A DNA stretch of 64,000 bases from JTS-AC122 sp050246015 (GTDB taxonomy: Bacteria > Planctomycetota > Phycisphaerae > Phycisphaerales > UBA1924): the NCBI GenBank assembly GCA_050246015.1, contig JBFWWU010000006.1, forward strand, positions 124,001 to 188,000, in the 5' to 3' direction. The translations under genes were made by a program, and so were the position numbers. The notes under the pieces are model-generated. The model saw only the letters and a program-made list of their open reading frames with translations, made no database searches and was not told where the DNA came from. How positions within the stretch are numbered: the stretch's first letter is position 1; each line of letters opens with the position of its first letter. Positions 1 to 8,686 of this stretch are shown here, one piece after another.

Positions 1-1477
1 GTACGTCATCCGGGGCGACCCCCCCACCCCCCCCACCCCCCCCACCCCCCCACCCCCCCACCCCCCCACCACCACCACCCTCACCCACGCCCACGCCGAG
101 CGACCGGCCGGCGGGCGCCTTTCCGCGTGGCTGGGCGCAGGAGAACGCCATCGATCCGGGCCCGGGCAGTACGCGGGGGCACTCGGCCTCGTCATCGCCA
201 GCACCCTGCTTGGCCGCGTCCTCCTCGAACGACTCGACCTGGCCAACATCGCCATGCTCTACCTCGCGGTCGTGGTCGTCGCGGCGGTCTGGCTGGGACG
301 CGGGCCGTCGGTGCTCGCCGCGGTGCTCGGCGTCGCCGCGTTCGACTTCTTCTTCGTCCCGCCCCGGAACACGTTCGCCGTCTCCGACGTGCAGTACCTG
401 CTCACCTTCGCGGTCATGCTCGCGGTTGGACTCCTCATCGCCAACCTCACGACGCGTCTGCGCGGCCTGGCCGACGCCGCGCGCGACCGCGAGCGCCGCA
501 CCTCGCTGCTCTACGCGATGTCGCGGGAACTCGCGGCGGCCCGCGACCGCCGGGAGGTGGCCACGGTCGCCGTCCGCCATGCCCATGACACCTTCGACGC
601 CGACGCCGCGCTGCTCGTGCCGGTCCCCGACCGCCCCGCGGACATGGAGGTCATCGCCGCCGCCGGATCGCCCGACTGGCTCGATGAAGCAGGCGGCCGC
701 GAAAAGGGCGTGGCGCGCTGGGCCTTCGATCACGCCAAACCCGCCGGCAACGGCACGCAAGCGCTCCCGGGGTCCGCGGGCGGGGCGGGCCGGTTCCAGC
801 CGCTGGTCGCCTCGCAAGGCAAGATCGGCGTGCTGGCCCTTCGGCTTCGAGACGCGGGAACGCTCGACACGGGGCCGAGAGGGAGGGGGGTGCTCCTGGA
901 CACCTTCGTGAACCAGATCTCGCTTGCCTTGGAGCGCGTGACGCTCATCGAGGGCCAACAGACCGCCCGCATCGAGGCCGAATCCGAGCGCCTCCGCAGC
1001 GCGCTGCTCAGTTCCGTCTCCCATGACCTTCGCACGCCGCTGGCCACCATCGCCGGCGCCGCCACGGCCCTCCAGACCGGCAGCGTGCTCCCCGAAGACG
1101 CCCGCGCCGAGTTGGTCGACAGCATCGTCAAGGAGGCCGAGCACCTGAGCGACCTCATCGCCAACCTCATGTTCGCCACCCGCCTGGAGGCGGGCAGTGT
1201 TGAACTCCGCCGCGAGTGGACGAGCGTGGAAGAGATCATCGGCGCCGGCCTGTCTCGGCTTCGGGATGCACTGCGCGCCCGCCCCTTCCAGACCCGTATC
1301 CCCGCCGACCTCCCCCTCGTGCGGGTGGACAACGCCCTCTTGCCCCAGGTCATCCACAATCTCGTGGACAACGCCCTGCGCTACACGCCCCCCGGCACCC
1401 CGATCCATGTCTCCGCTTGGACGACCGAATCCAACAAACGGCGATGCCTCGCTCGGGGTTCGACAAGGACTTCTTGA
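1..1477 (+). pseudogene. kdpD: KdpD-type osmosensitive K+ channel histidine kinase, broken at the 3' end (5' end outside window)
   Basis: The frame starting at base 2 is open from the left edge, so the gene begins upstream. It reads YVIRGD (probable end of the UspA-like domain), a Pro/Thr/His-rich linker from the C tract, DUF4118-type membrane segments (ANIAMLYLAV, FDFFFVPPR), a GAF-like stretch, then a HisKA box SHDLRTPL with the phosphorylatable His at codon about 341. The ATPase N-box (VIHNLVDNALRYTPPG) is present, but similarity stops near 1424. The last ~18 codons are foreign and the D, F and G boxes are absent, so ATP binding and kinase activity should be lost. The break coincides with the edge of accessory DNA, so the gene was cut by island insertion or deletion. 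No kdpE and no kdpD 3' end were found elsewhere in the window. The family normally senses K+ limitation or turgor and phosphorylates KdpE. Confidence 0.88.
20..79 (+). repeat. C-rich tandem repeat encoding a Pro-Pro-Thr linker in kdpD
   Basis: This is an imperfect 8-9 bp repeat of C runs punctuated by single A residues. Read in the kdpD frame it gives (PPT)n, then a His/Thr-rich run, between the presumed end of the UspA-like domain and the first membrane segments. Because the spacing preserves the frame it looks like a genuine flexible linker. C-run length errors in assembly would be easy here. Confidence 0.8.
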
Positions 1478-1899
1478 ACTCCGCCGAGAAAATGGCGGTT
1501 GTCTACACCACGATCGCCGCATTTGAGAATTCCGCACGCAAGTTCATTCAAGACCGCCTCATTGAAGCCGTCGGGGCTGACTGGTGGGAAAAGGCTGTTC
1601 CCGAATCCGCTCGCAAAGACGCCGGGAAACGAAAAGAGGAAGAGAAACAGCATCTTTACCATGGCAGTCGCGGTAGCTCCATGATTTTTTTCTGCCAGAT
1701 GAGTGATCTGCCTTCAATCGTCAAAAACAATTGGCTGCACTTCGAGGATCACCTCCCATCCATTGATTGGGCACGGCAGATATTCAAGTCCGTCGAACGC
1801 TCGCGGAACGTGATCATGCACGCTGGGGAACTCACGATGAACGACATGGAGCGTGTCGCGATGAATGTTCGGGATTGGCTGGAGCAAGTAGGAGGCTGA
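1444..1899 (+). CDS. HEPN-domain protein (Swt1-like), probably an N-terminally truncated remnant
   Basis: The 151-residue product resembles the Swt1-type HEPN domain. It has a helical segment with KFIQDRL, a region ending HLPSIDWARQIF, and the motif RNVIMH, which fits the HEPN ribonuclease signature R-x(4-6)-H. The C-terminus (RVAMNVRDWLEQ) also fits the family. No Shine-Dalgarno sequence precedes 1444 and the frame opens straight out of broken kdpD, so the original N-terminal part is probably gone. Base composition is more AT-rich than the flanking genes, which suggests transfer. HEPN domains of this kind occur in toxins and phage-defence proteins. Whether this fragment is expressed or active cannot be judged. 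Confidence 0.6.
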   Translation: MPRSGFDKDFLNSAEKMAVVYTTIAAFENSARKFIQDRLIEAVGADWWEKAVPESARKDAGKRKEEEKQHLYHGSRGSSMIFFCQMSDLPSIVKNNWLHFEDHLPSIDWARQIFKSVERSRNVIMHAGELTMNDMERVAMNVRDWLEQVGG

Positions 1900-2197
1900 T
1901 CTGTCGGTCGGTTTCAGGCGCCGTGCAACTCCTCCGCCCCTCCGGGGCGGGACCATTGAATCGTCACGCTTTCCCGTCGCCCCGTTGGGGCGAAGAGGGG
2001 AGGCCGCGTCGTTTCGGCGGGCTTGCTCTTTCGGGGGATGGAGGTGCCGGAGGAAGGGGCTTCCCCTTCCTCTGGCATCAGCGGGCCATCGACGCTCGCA
2101 CTCACACGCGGCGGGCCCGATGGTCGGCGTCGACGGTCCCACGCTTCACGGCGAGGGGGCGACGCAGTGCGTGGAACGGTCTACGGCAAACCACCGT
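1900..2197. other. Non-coding accessory DNA with several GC hairpins
   Basis: I see no gene here. The stretch contains short perfect inverted repeats: CGCCCC/GGGGCG around 1932-1946, another CGCCCC/GGGGCG near 1979-1993, and GGAAGGGG/CCCCTTCC near 2052-2070. It is probably debris of the older element between the HEPN fragment and the excisionase relic. Confidence 0.4.
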
Positions 2198-2323
2198 ACC
2201 GTCTGGCGGATGCCACAGACGGGAGAGATTCCCGCGCCGATGCGGCTGGGCAAGCGGATCGTCCGCTGGGGACTCTCCGACCTACGCGAGCACCTCCACC
2301 GCACGGCCGCGGGCGCGAGCGGG
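2198..2323 (+). pseudogene. Excisionase (AlpA/MerR-like HTH) relic, C-terminal part only
   Basis: These 126 bp align without gaps to 16332-16457, the 3' part of the intact excisionase gene of the downstream element. Shared peptide words are TGEIPAP, RIVRW and LSDLREHL. The start codon and first helix are missing, and the segment fuses within 2 bp to an integrase 3' fragment. This shows an older sister element that lost everything between its xis and the end of its int. Confidence 0.85.
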
Positions 2324-2325
2324 CT

Positions 2326-2844
<519 letters not shown>

Positions 2845-2879
2845 ACGTGCCGGTTCGCCACCCCCGGACCAGCGGCCCT

Positions 2880-2990
2880 GTTGTCCACAGTTCGCCATGT
2901 TCGCCAGAGTCGGCCAACGCCGGAACCTTGGCGGAATGTGCCGAAGTTGGCGGAGTCTGGCTCTGGCCACGGCGGCACCCCGTGGCGTAG
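2880..2990 (+). pseudogene. Relic resembling the 3' end of the RepA-like ATPase gene
   Basis: In one frame this stretch reads SPxS...TLA...G-V-W, matching the order and phase of the C-terminus of the ATPase at 16466-17641. At DNA level both places carry two TTGGCG-type words exactly 19 bp apart (2928 and 2947; 17558 and 17577, the latter with CTGGCG). TTCGCCA also occurs twice, 9 bp apart, at 2891 and 2900. It may be a duplicated gene end or a conserved DNA site. Confidence 0.45.
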
Positions 2991-3101
2991 GTACTTGGAC
3001 AACGACCGTCGGCAGCCATGCCCGCGGGAACAGCCGCGCTTGGCGACAGAGTTTGTTTCGCGCGTCCGAGTGCCGATGATTCCCCCTCCAACAATGCCCG
3101 A

Positions 3102-4649
3102 ATGTCGCCGGCGCCGTTCAACATGAAACGCCAGTACCAGCGTCTCGGGGAGCTGCTGCGCCCCATCGACATCGAGAGCTCGCTGCTCTTCTGCAATCAC
3201 GTGCTCGCCGCGTGGCGTGGAGAAGAAAGCGATCCAGTAATCCGCAACCTCGTGGGCCAGTTTCGGCTCCCGCCCGCTCCGTTTCTGGTCCATCTCGCCG
3301 CCCGGCAGTGCCTCTTGCAGAGCCTCGGCCCGAGCAATCGCAAGATGGGAACCGAGGACTTCAAGCGCTTGTTTGGACTGCTCTGGGAAATCCTCGATCA
3401 CGATCCGGCGATGGAGGATCCCGGCTGGGCGCAGTCTGATCCGACCGGCTGGGCCATCCGGTATCTGGGCCTTCAGCAGCGGGTCATCGACATCCTATTG
3501 CAGACGTATGGCCTTGCGGTGGCGCTGTTCACCGACGACATGCCGCGCGGCGCGGACGAAGCCGTGGACATTCCTGCAAGAGTGCAGGATCTGCTGCGGA
3601 TGTGCCCGGCCGTTTTCATGCGCGCCGGCTTTGTTGCGGGAGCGCTTCGCATGGCCAACAGCGGTCGAGTGAAGCTCGCGGGAACGATCACGACTGACCT
3701 TGTTGCGAATCGTTCGTCGGAAGTCGGTGCAGGGGTTGCGGACAACTGGAGCCGCTTCATCGAACTGGCGTCCTGCACGCCATCCGATTTCAAGCGACGG
3801 TCACGAGAATCGACAATGCCGACGGCGGACTCTCGCTACGACCTCTACCGCTTCAACCTTCTGAGACGGTTTCCCATGATCGACATCGGAGGCGCACGAT
3901 TCGTCACTGCGGACCCGCAGCTCGTCATCGCACGGACCACCCTCGGGATGTACTACGACGCCTTGGAGGCGGACGGCGAGAACTTCACGCGCCCATTCGG
4001 TTATCGCTTTGCAGACCTCGTCGGCGACATTGCCCGGAGTGCTTGCGGCAAGGAGCGTGTGTGGTCGGAGCCGAGCGTCTCTCAGCAAGGCCGCGAACTG
4101 CGCGAATCCAAGAAAGCCGATCACGCGATTCTCGGCGACGTCGCCACCGTCCTGATCGAGTGCAAGGCTCTCCGGCCGAGCATGAAACTGCTGATGATGG
4201 GCGACCCTGCCGACACGGACACGCTGGTCGCGCGCGTGGCGGCTGCCGTTCGGCAGTTGACCGACCACGCCGAGGCCATCCGCGCCGGGAAGTGGGCTGG
4301 ACTCGGATTGAGCGCGCGGGATTGCTACGGAATCGTGGTCACCTACGGCTGCATTCCAACCGGGAATGGTCTACTTTTCCGTGGCAAGGTCCGCGATCTG
4401 CTCGCGAAGGACGGCTGCGCCCACCTGCCGTACCTGATTCTCTCGATAAGCGAGTTCGATTCATTCCTCCGGCTCGCAGAGCTTGGTAACGGTCCCGACG
4501 CCGTGATGGCGGCACTCACCGCAAATGACAACGGCGGCTTCCCCGGCTCGTTTCAGTCTGCGCTTTCAACCGACGCGATCAGTAGCGCCACGCGACGGCG
4601 CGGTGAGGCGTTTCTCGCCACGTTGCCGGACAGGCCCGACGCCGCCTAG
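3102..4649 (+). CDS. Uncharacterised PD-(D/E)XK nuclease-like protein
   Basis: The 515-residue protein is soluble. A restriction-endonuclease-like core shows near residues 340-355: KKADHAI followed by VLIECKAL, giving D340 and E353-x-K355. A basic RRR segment lies near the C-terminus. The N-terminal two thirds is helical and unfamiliar. ATG 3102 or 3123 is the likely start; the frame is open further upstream to 3018 but that extension is low-complexity. It is the first cargo gene inside attL and stands alone, with a 393-bp gap before the next gene. The nuclease core and island setting suggest a defence or DNA-processing role, but I recognise no named family. Confidence 0.72.
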   Translation: MSPAPFNMKRQYQRLGELLRPIDIESSLLFCNHVLAAWRGEESDPVIRNLVGQFRLPPAPFLVHLAARQCLLQSLGPSNRKMGTEDFKRLFGLLWEILDHDPAMEDPGWAQSDPTGWAIRYLGLQQRVIDILLQTYGLAVALFTDDMPRGADEAVDIPARVQDLLRMCPAVFMRAGFVAGALRMANSGRVKLAGTITTDLVANRSSEVGAGVADNWSRFIELASCTPSDFKRRSRESTMPTADSRYDLYRFNLLRRFPMIDIGGARFVTADPQLVIARTTLGMYYDALEADGENFTRPFGYRFADLVGDIARSACGKERVWSEPSVSQQGRELRESKKADHAILGDVATVLIECKALRPSMKLLMMGDPADTDTLVARVAAAVRQLTDHAEAIRAGKWAGLGLSARDCYGIVVTYGCIPTGNGLLFRGKVRDLLAKDGCAHLPYLILSISEFDSFLRLAELGNGPDAVMAALTANDNGGFPGSFQSALSTDAISSATRRRGEAFLATLPDRPDAA

Positions 4650-4669
4650 CCAATGCGGCTGTGCCCGCC

Positions 4670-4708
4670 GATGCGCTCATCAACCTTGATCGGGCACAAG
4701 CCCATCCA
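4670..4708 (+). terminator. Possible terminator hairpin after the PD-(D/E)XK gene
   Basis: The arms TGTGCCCG and CGGGCACA are fully complementary over 8 bp, around a 23-nt loop that contains a smaller ATCAA/TTGAT pairing. The hairpin lies about 20 bp after the stop at 4649. No T tract follows, so termination activity is uncertain. Confidence 0.4.
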
Positions 4709-4824
4709 AAACCCATACAAAACGACGCTACCATCCCCTTCTCACGAATTCCGCGGTCGCGTAGTCGTTCTACTTGTCAGCGGATGTTGCCACGGGTAGA
4801 CTCACCGCGACCCTAAACGAACCA

Positions 4825-4850
4825 CGGCCCGGTGTTAGAGCACCGGGCCG
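4825..4850 (+). other. Perfect 10-bp hairpin with TTAGAG loop
   Basis: CGGCCCGGTG pairs with CACCGGGCCG around TTAGAG. It is the most stable simple hairpin in the leader and lies about 190 bp upstream of the GIY-YIG-like start codon. No T tract follows, which argues against a simple intrinsic terminator. Loop and arms superficially resemble a tRNA D-arm, but no tRNA can be folded. Confidence 0.6.
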
Positions 4851-5042
4851 CGGACAACCGGGTCAAGGCCGCAAGCGGCCCCGATCGGCGTGAACTACCC
4901 GAGCATATCGCCCGGGCTGATCTGGGTCCATGAGCGGTCGCAGTGCAAGGAGGTCCAGTGCCGCACGCGGCGGGTGGCTCCGCCCCTTGTGCCGCCAGGA
5001 TCGGCGGCTTCCAGCTCGTGACCGAATCAAGGAACCCAGATC

Positions 5043-5336
5043 ATGAACAACGTTTATTTCGAGATCAAGAACTACATGGATGCCGGCGGCGGTGACTACC
5101 GCAACTGGTACACCGGGATCGCTTGTGATCCCCGGTCCCGTCTCTTTGCTCAGCACCAGGTTGCTGAGCAGGGCGGGGCCTGGATCTATCGCGACGCCGG
5201 CAACGACACCTCCGCCCGTGCGGTCGAGCAGGCGCTCCTGGCGCTCGGCTGCAAGGGCGGGCCGTGCGGCGGGGACTGCAGCACCCGCTTCGTCTATGCC
5301 TACCGCATCACCTCGGCCACCGTCGAGGCCGCTTGA
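5043..5336 (+). CDS. Small GIY-YIG-like protein
   Basis: The product has 97 residues with one probable domain. It shows WYTGIACDPRSRL, reminiscent of the second GIY-YIG motif and its following arginine, and ARAVEQALLALG, whose glutamate could be the metal ligand. A Cys/Gly-rich loop (CKGGPCGGDCST) follows and then VYAYRIT. The segment before WYTG is too short for a full first motif, so the call is tentative. AAGGA lies 10 bp before the ATG. It follows a long structured leader and precedes the restriction operon by 47 bp. Possible roles are a small nuclease or an RNA- or DNA-binding accessory protein. Confidence 0.5.
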   Translation: MNNVYFEIKNYMDAGGGDYRNWYTGIACDPRSRLFAQHQVAEQGGAWIYRDAGNDTSARAVEQALLALGCKGGPCGGDCSTRFVYAYRITSATVEAA

Positions 5337-5383
5337 GACTTCATCCCGCGTCACCGGGCCCAACGGTCCGGCGACGCTTTCTG

Positions 5384-5986
5384 ATGACCGTAAAAGCCGT
5401 TCAACTCGATCGGGTCGCGGAGATCGTCAGCGGGTATCCGCATCGGCGCTGGGCCGGCGACGACCAGCCGACGCACCGCCTCGTCCCGATCAGCGCGATC
5501 GATGATCAGGCCCTCTCCATCCGGATTGAGAGCACGCAGCCGCTGCGCCCGAACGCGGATGTCGGCCCCGCGCTACTGCGCAAGGGTGATGTCCTCTTCG
5601 CGATCCGGGGCGAGCGACGCCGGGCTGGTGTTGTTGGACACGATGGTCCTGCCCCGCTGGTGGCATCCGAACACACCGTTGTCCTCCGTGCTGCGCCGGG
5701 CATCGATGCCCGGTTCTTGGCGTGGGTGCTGGCGACGCCGGGCGTGCAGCGTCAACTCGACGCCATCAGCCGGGGCAGTCACATCCCGTTCATCTCCCGT
5801 TTCGACCTGGCGGAGATCCGCATCCCGCTCCCCCCGCTCCCCCGCCAACGTGCGATCGTCGCGCTGGCCGACCTCGTTCGACGCGAGCACGACCTGTGCT
5901 CTCAACTCGCCAGCCTCCATGCCCGCCTGCTCTACAGCCCGGCTGTACTGTCCGGCCCATACCGAGAAGAAAGCCGCCATGAGTGA
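5384..5986 (+). CDS. Half-length type I restriction specificity-like protein (single TRD)
   Basis: The 200-residue protein looks like one target-recognition domain plus one conserved helix of HsdS. An N-terminal VAEIVSGYPHR is followed by LLRKGDVLFAIRG, the usual strand-turn of S subunits, and then IRIPLPPLPRQRAIVALADL and a helix. A full S subunit has two such units, so this is a half S that might dimerise. It overlaps hsdM by 8 bp (ATGAGTGA), which implies translational coupling. A half S before hsdM together with a full S after it is unusual. Start 5384 was chosen because the upstream extension has no S-subunit similarity. Confidence 0.75.
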   Translation: MTVKAVQLDRVAEIVSGYPHRRWAGDDQPTHRLVPISAIDDQALSIRIESTQPLRPNADVGPALLRKGDVLFAIRGERRRAGVVGHDGPAPLVASEHTVVLRAAPGIDARFLAWVLATPGVQRQLDAISRGSHIPFISRFDLAEIRIPLPPLPRQRAIVALADLVRREHDLCSQLASLHARLLYSPAVLSGPYREESRHE

Positions 5987-7493
5987 CCGCTTCACCAGCA
6001 CGCACATCCTCAACGCCGTCTGGGCCGCCTGCGACACCTTCCGCGGCGCGGTTGATCCGGCCAACTACAAAAACTACGTCCTCACCATGCTCTTCCTGAA
6101 ATACCTCTCTGACGTCATGCACGAACGGACGGCGGAGCTCAGCAAGAAGTACGGCGGCGACAAAGCCCGGGTCGCCCGCGCCCTCCGCAACGAGCCGTTC
6201 CAGGTGCCGCGCGAGTGCGACTTTCAGCACCTCTACGAGAAGCGCGATGCCGACAACATCGGCGAATTGATCAACATCGCCCTCGACAAACTGGAAGACG
6301 AGAACAAGGCCAAGCTCGAGAACGTTTTCGGCAACGTCGATTACAACAGCGAGGCCGAGCTCGGTCGCACCCGCGAACGCAACGACCGGCTCAAGCACCT
6401 GCTCGAAGACTTCAACAGGATCGATCTCCGCCCCAGCCACCTCTCGGGCAACGACACCATCGGCGACGCGTACGAGTACCTCATCGAGCGGTTCGCCGCA
6501 CAGGCCGGGAAGAAGGCCGGCGAGTTTTACACGCCGCCTGCCGTCTCGCGCCTCCTGGCCGCACTCGTCAAGCCCAAACCGGGTATGACCATCTATGACC
6601 CCGCGTGCGGCTCGGGCTCGCTGCTGATCCGGGTCAGCCAGGCCATCAAGCCCGAACGCGGCACCGGCGTCCGCGACTTCCACCTCTACGGCCAAGAATC
6701 CAACGGCTCCACCTGGGCCTTGTGCAAGATGAACATGTTCCTGCACCAGGTCGCCAGCGCCACGGTCGAGCGCGGCGACACGCTGCGGGCCCCCCGCTTC
6801 GTCGCCGGCGAGAAGACCCTCAAGAAGTTTGATATCGTCGTCGCCAACCCGCCCTTTTCGCTGGACAAATGGGGACAGGAAAAGGCGCAGGCCGACCCCT
6901 TCAACCGTTTCTTCCGCGGCGTGCCCCCGAAAAGCCGGGGCGACTTCGCTTTCATCACCCACATGATCGAGTCCGCCGTCGATGGCACCGGCAGAGTCGC
7001 CGTCATCGTGCCCCACGGCGTGCTGTTCCGCGGCGCGGCGGAGGGGCGCATCCGCCAGGCCCTCATCGAGGAGAACCTCCTCGACGCCGTCATCGGCCTC
7101 GCTCCGAACCTCTTCTACGGCACGGGCATCCCCGTCGCGATCCTCGTCTTTGACAAGGGGCGGCCGAAGAAGAAGACAGATGTACTGTTCATCGACGCCA
7201 CCCGCGATTTCGAGCCCGGGACGAATCAGAACAAGTTGCTCCCCGCGCACATGGATCGCATCCTGACGGCGTACGACCGCTATGCGGAGGAGCCCAAGTT
7301 CGCCCACGTCGCTACACGCCAGGAACTGGTGGAGAACGGATACAACCTGAACATTGCGCGCTACGTGGACACGTTCGAGGAGGAACAGCCGATCAACCTG
7401 GCCGCCGTGAAGAAGGAGATCGCTGTCATCGAGACGGAGCTGGAGCAGGTGCGGGCGGAGATGAAGCGGCACATGAAGGAGTTGGGGATTTGA
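5979..7493 (+). CDS. hsdM: Type I restriction-modification methyltransferase subunit HsdM
   Basis: The protein has 504 residues, a normal length. It shows the N-terminal helical HsdM domain (NAVWAACDTFRG), motif I as DPACGSGS at residues 207-214, and catalytic motif IV NPPF at 290-293, typical of N6-adenine methyltransferases. It methylates adenine in the sequence chosen by the S subunit, using S-adenosylmethionine, and forms the M2S core of the restriction complex. The start overlaps the upstream half-S gene by 8 bp and the stop overlaps the downstream hsdS start (TTGA), so the genes are probably co-translated. All key motifs are intact. Confidence 0.96.
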   Translation: MSDRFTSTHILNAVWAACDTFRGAVDPANYKNYVLTMLFLKYLSDVMHERTAELSKKYGGDKARVARALRNEPFQVPRECDFQHLYEKRDADNIGELINIALDKLEDENKAKLENVFGNVDYNSEAELGRTRERNDRLKHLLEDFNRIDLRPSHLSGNDTIGDAYEYLIERFAAQAGKKAGEFYTPPAVSRLLAALVKPKPGMTIYDPACGSGSLLIRVSQAIKPERGTGVRDFHLYGQESNGSTWALCKMNMFLHQVASATVERGDTLRAPRFVAGEKTLKKFDIVVANPPFSLDKWGQEKAQADPFNRFFRGVPPKSRGDFAFITHMIESAVDGTGRVAVIVPHGVLFRGAAEGRIRQALIEENLLDAVIGLAPNLFYGTGIPVAILVFDKGRPKKKTDVLFIDATRDFEPGTNQNKLLPAHMDRILTAYDRYAEEPKFAHVATRQELVENGYNLNIARYVDTFEEEQPINLAAVKKEIAVIETELEQVRAEMKRHMKELGI

Positions 7494-8686
7494 GACGGAC
7501 GCCCTGGGAGACAGTCGCGATCGCAGATGTCGCGGACCTCGGGTCCGGAACCACTCCGCTGCGCGCCCGCGGCGCCCTGTACTACGGTGAAGGCACTTGC
7601 TGGGTGAAGACTGGAGACCTCAACAACACGTTCATCCGTCGCACCGAGGAGTCGCTAACGGCGAAGGCAATCGCCGACTACCGGGTTCGTGTGTATCCGT
7701 CTGGCACAGTGCTCATAGCTATGTACGGCGGTTTTCGCCAGATCGGCCGCACCGGGTTACTCAAACGCCGCGCTGCGATCAACCAGGCTTTGACAGCGCT
7801 TGAACTGCGCAACGGCGTTGTGACACCGCGATTCCTTCAGATCCAGCTGAACGCTCGCATTCACGAGTGGAGGCGGCTCGCTGGAAGCAGCCGCAAAGAT
7901 CCCAACATCACCAAGGAGGACATCGCTCGTTTCAAGATCGATGTTCCCCCGCCGGACCTTCAAGCACACGTCGTCGCACTGTATGACTCGATGGAAAACA
8001 TGACTGCCACGCTCCGCCGGTTGACAGATGCGAAGCGGCGAATGCGGGACGGCGTGGCGGCGGAGCTGCTAACTGGGCGGCGTCGGCTGCCTGAGTTCGA
8101 CCGCCGTCCGTGGCGAGACGTGCGACTGGGAGAAGTCACGCGCGAATCCACACGGCGCAACGGCGAACGGCTCGGCGCCGACCGCGTGATGGCCGTCACC
8201 AAGTCCATCGGCCTCACTCCCATGCGTGACCGCACCATGAGCGATTCGTTGACACGCTACAAGGTGCTGTGTCCCGGCGGCTTCGCCTACAACCCGATGC
8301 GCCTCAACATCGGCTCTATCGCGCGGTCATCGCTGAAACACGATGTGCTCGTCAGCCCTGACTACGTCGTGTTCGAGGCGGACCCCGAGTCACTCGACCC
8401 CCGCTTCCTCGATTACACGCGTCGCGCGCACGCCTGGCGGCGCTTCATGATGGCCGCGGGCAGCGGCGGCGTGCGCATCCGCATCTACTACGACGACTTC
8501 GCCCGCATGAAGCTGCAGTTGCCCGACAAGGCGGAGCAGTCGGCGATAGCGGACATCCTCGACACGGCGTTCCAGGAGATCGCCTGTCTCACGCTCCTGC
8601 GTGAGACGATCGCCAAGCAAAAGCGCGGCCTCATGCAGGGGCTGCTAACCGGGAAGATCCGGATCAAGGAGGATTCTCATGGATGA
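7490..8686 (+). CDS. hsdS: Type I restriction specificity subunit HsdS (full length)
   Basis: The 398-residue protein has two TRD-plus-helix repeats. The first opens with PWETVAIADVADLGSG and closes with a helix ending RDGVAAELLTGRR. The second opens with PWRDVRLGEV and closes with QKRGLMQGLLTGKIR. The repeated LLTG ends are characteristic of the central and distal conserved regions. The start is TTG, overlapping the hsdM stop by 4 bp, which may keep S expression low relative to M. S sets the bipartite DNA target for both methylation and restriction. The target cannot be read from sequence alone. Confidence 0.94.
   Translation: MRRTPWETVAIADVADLGSGTTPLRARGALYYGEGTCWVKTGDLNNTFIRRTEESLTAKAIADYRVRVYPSGTVLIAMYGGFRQIGRTGLLKRRAAINQALTALELRNGVVTPRFLQIQLNARIHEWRRLAGSSRKDPNITKEDIARFKIDVPPPDLQAHVVALYDSMENMTATLRRLTDAKRRMRDGVAAELLTGRRRLPEFDRRPWRDVRLGEVTRESTRRNGERLGADRVMAVTKSIGLTPMRDRTMSDSLTRYKVLCPGGFAYNPMRLNIGSIARSSLKHDVLVSPDYVVFEADPESLDPRFLDYTRRAHAWRRFMMAAGSGGVRIRIYYDDFARMKLQLPDKAEQSAIADILDTAFQEIACLTLLRETIAKQKRGLMQGLLTGKIRIKEDSHG

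Larger units (their letters stand above)
4650..5042 (+). other. Structured leader region upstream of the GIY-YIG-like gene
   Basis: No open frame here looks like a gene. There are at least three clear stem-loops: TGTGCCCG/CGGGCACA at about 4670-4708, a perfect 10-bp stem with TTAGAG loop at 4825-4850, and GGCCG-CAAG-CGGCC at 4867-4880. Further self-complementary GC segments (4980-5015) run up to the start of the 97-codon gene. This could be a structured 5' leader, a small RNA gene or a regulatory region. Confidence 0.5.

Noticed and set aside
1925..2000. Two hairpin-forming GC repeats, one followed by ATTGAA, like type I-C CRISPR repeats
   Set aside because: The two copies differ in sequence, are spaced about 47 bp, and no further copies or cas genes are present. 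Better seen as element debris.
4826..4880. tRNA-like sequence with GTTAGAGCACCGGG
   Set aside because: No complete cloverleaf can be folded; only hairpins remain.
5790..7472. 560-codon open frame antisense to hsdM
   Set aside because: High-GC third-position bias opens the opposite strand. The plus strand carries all HsdM motifs.
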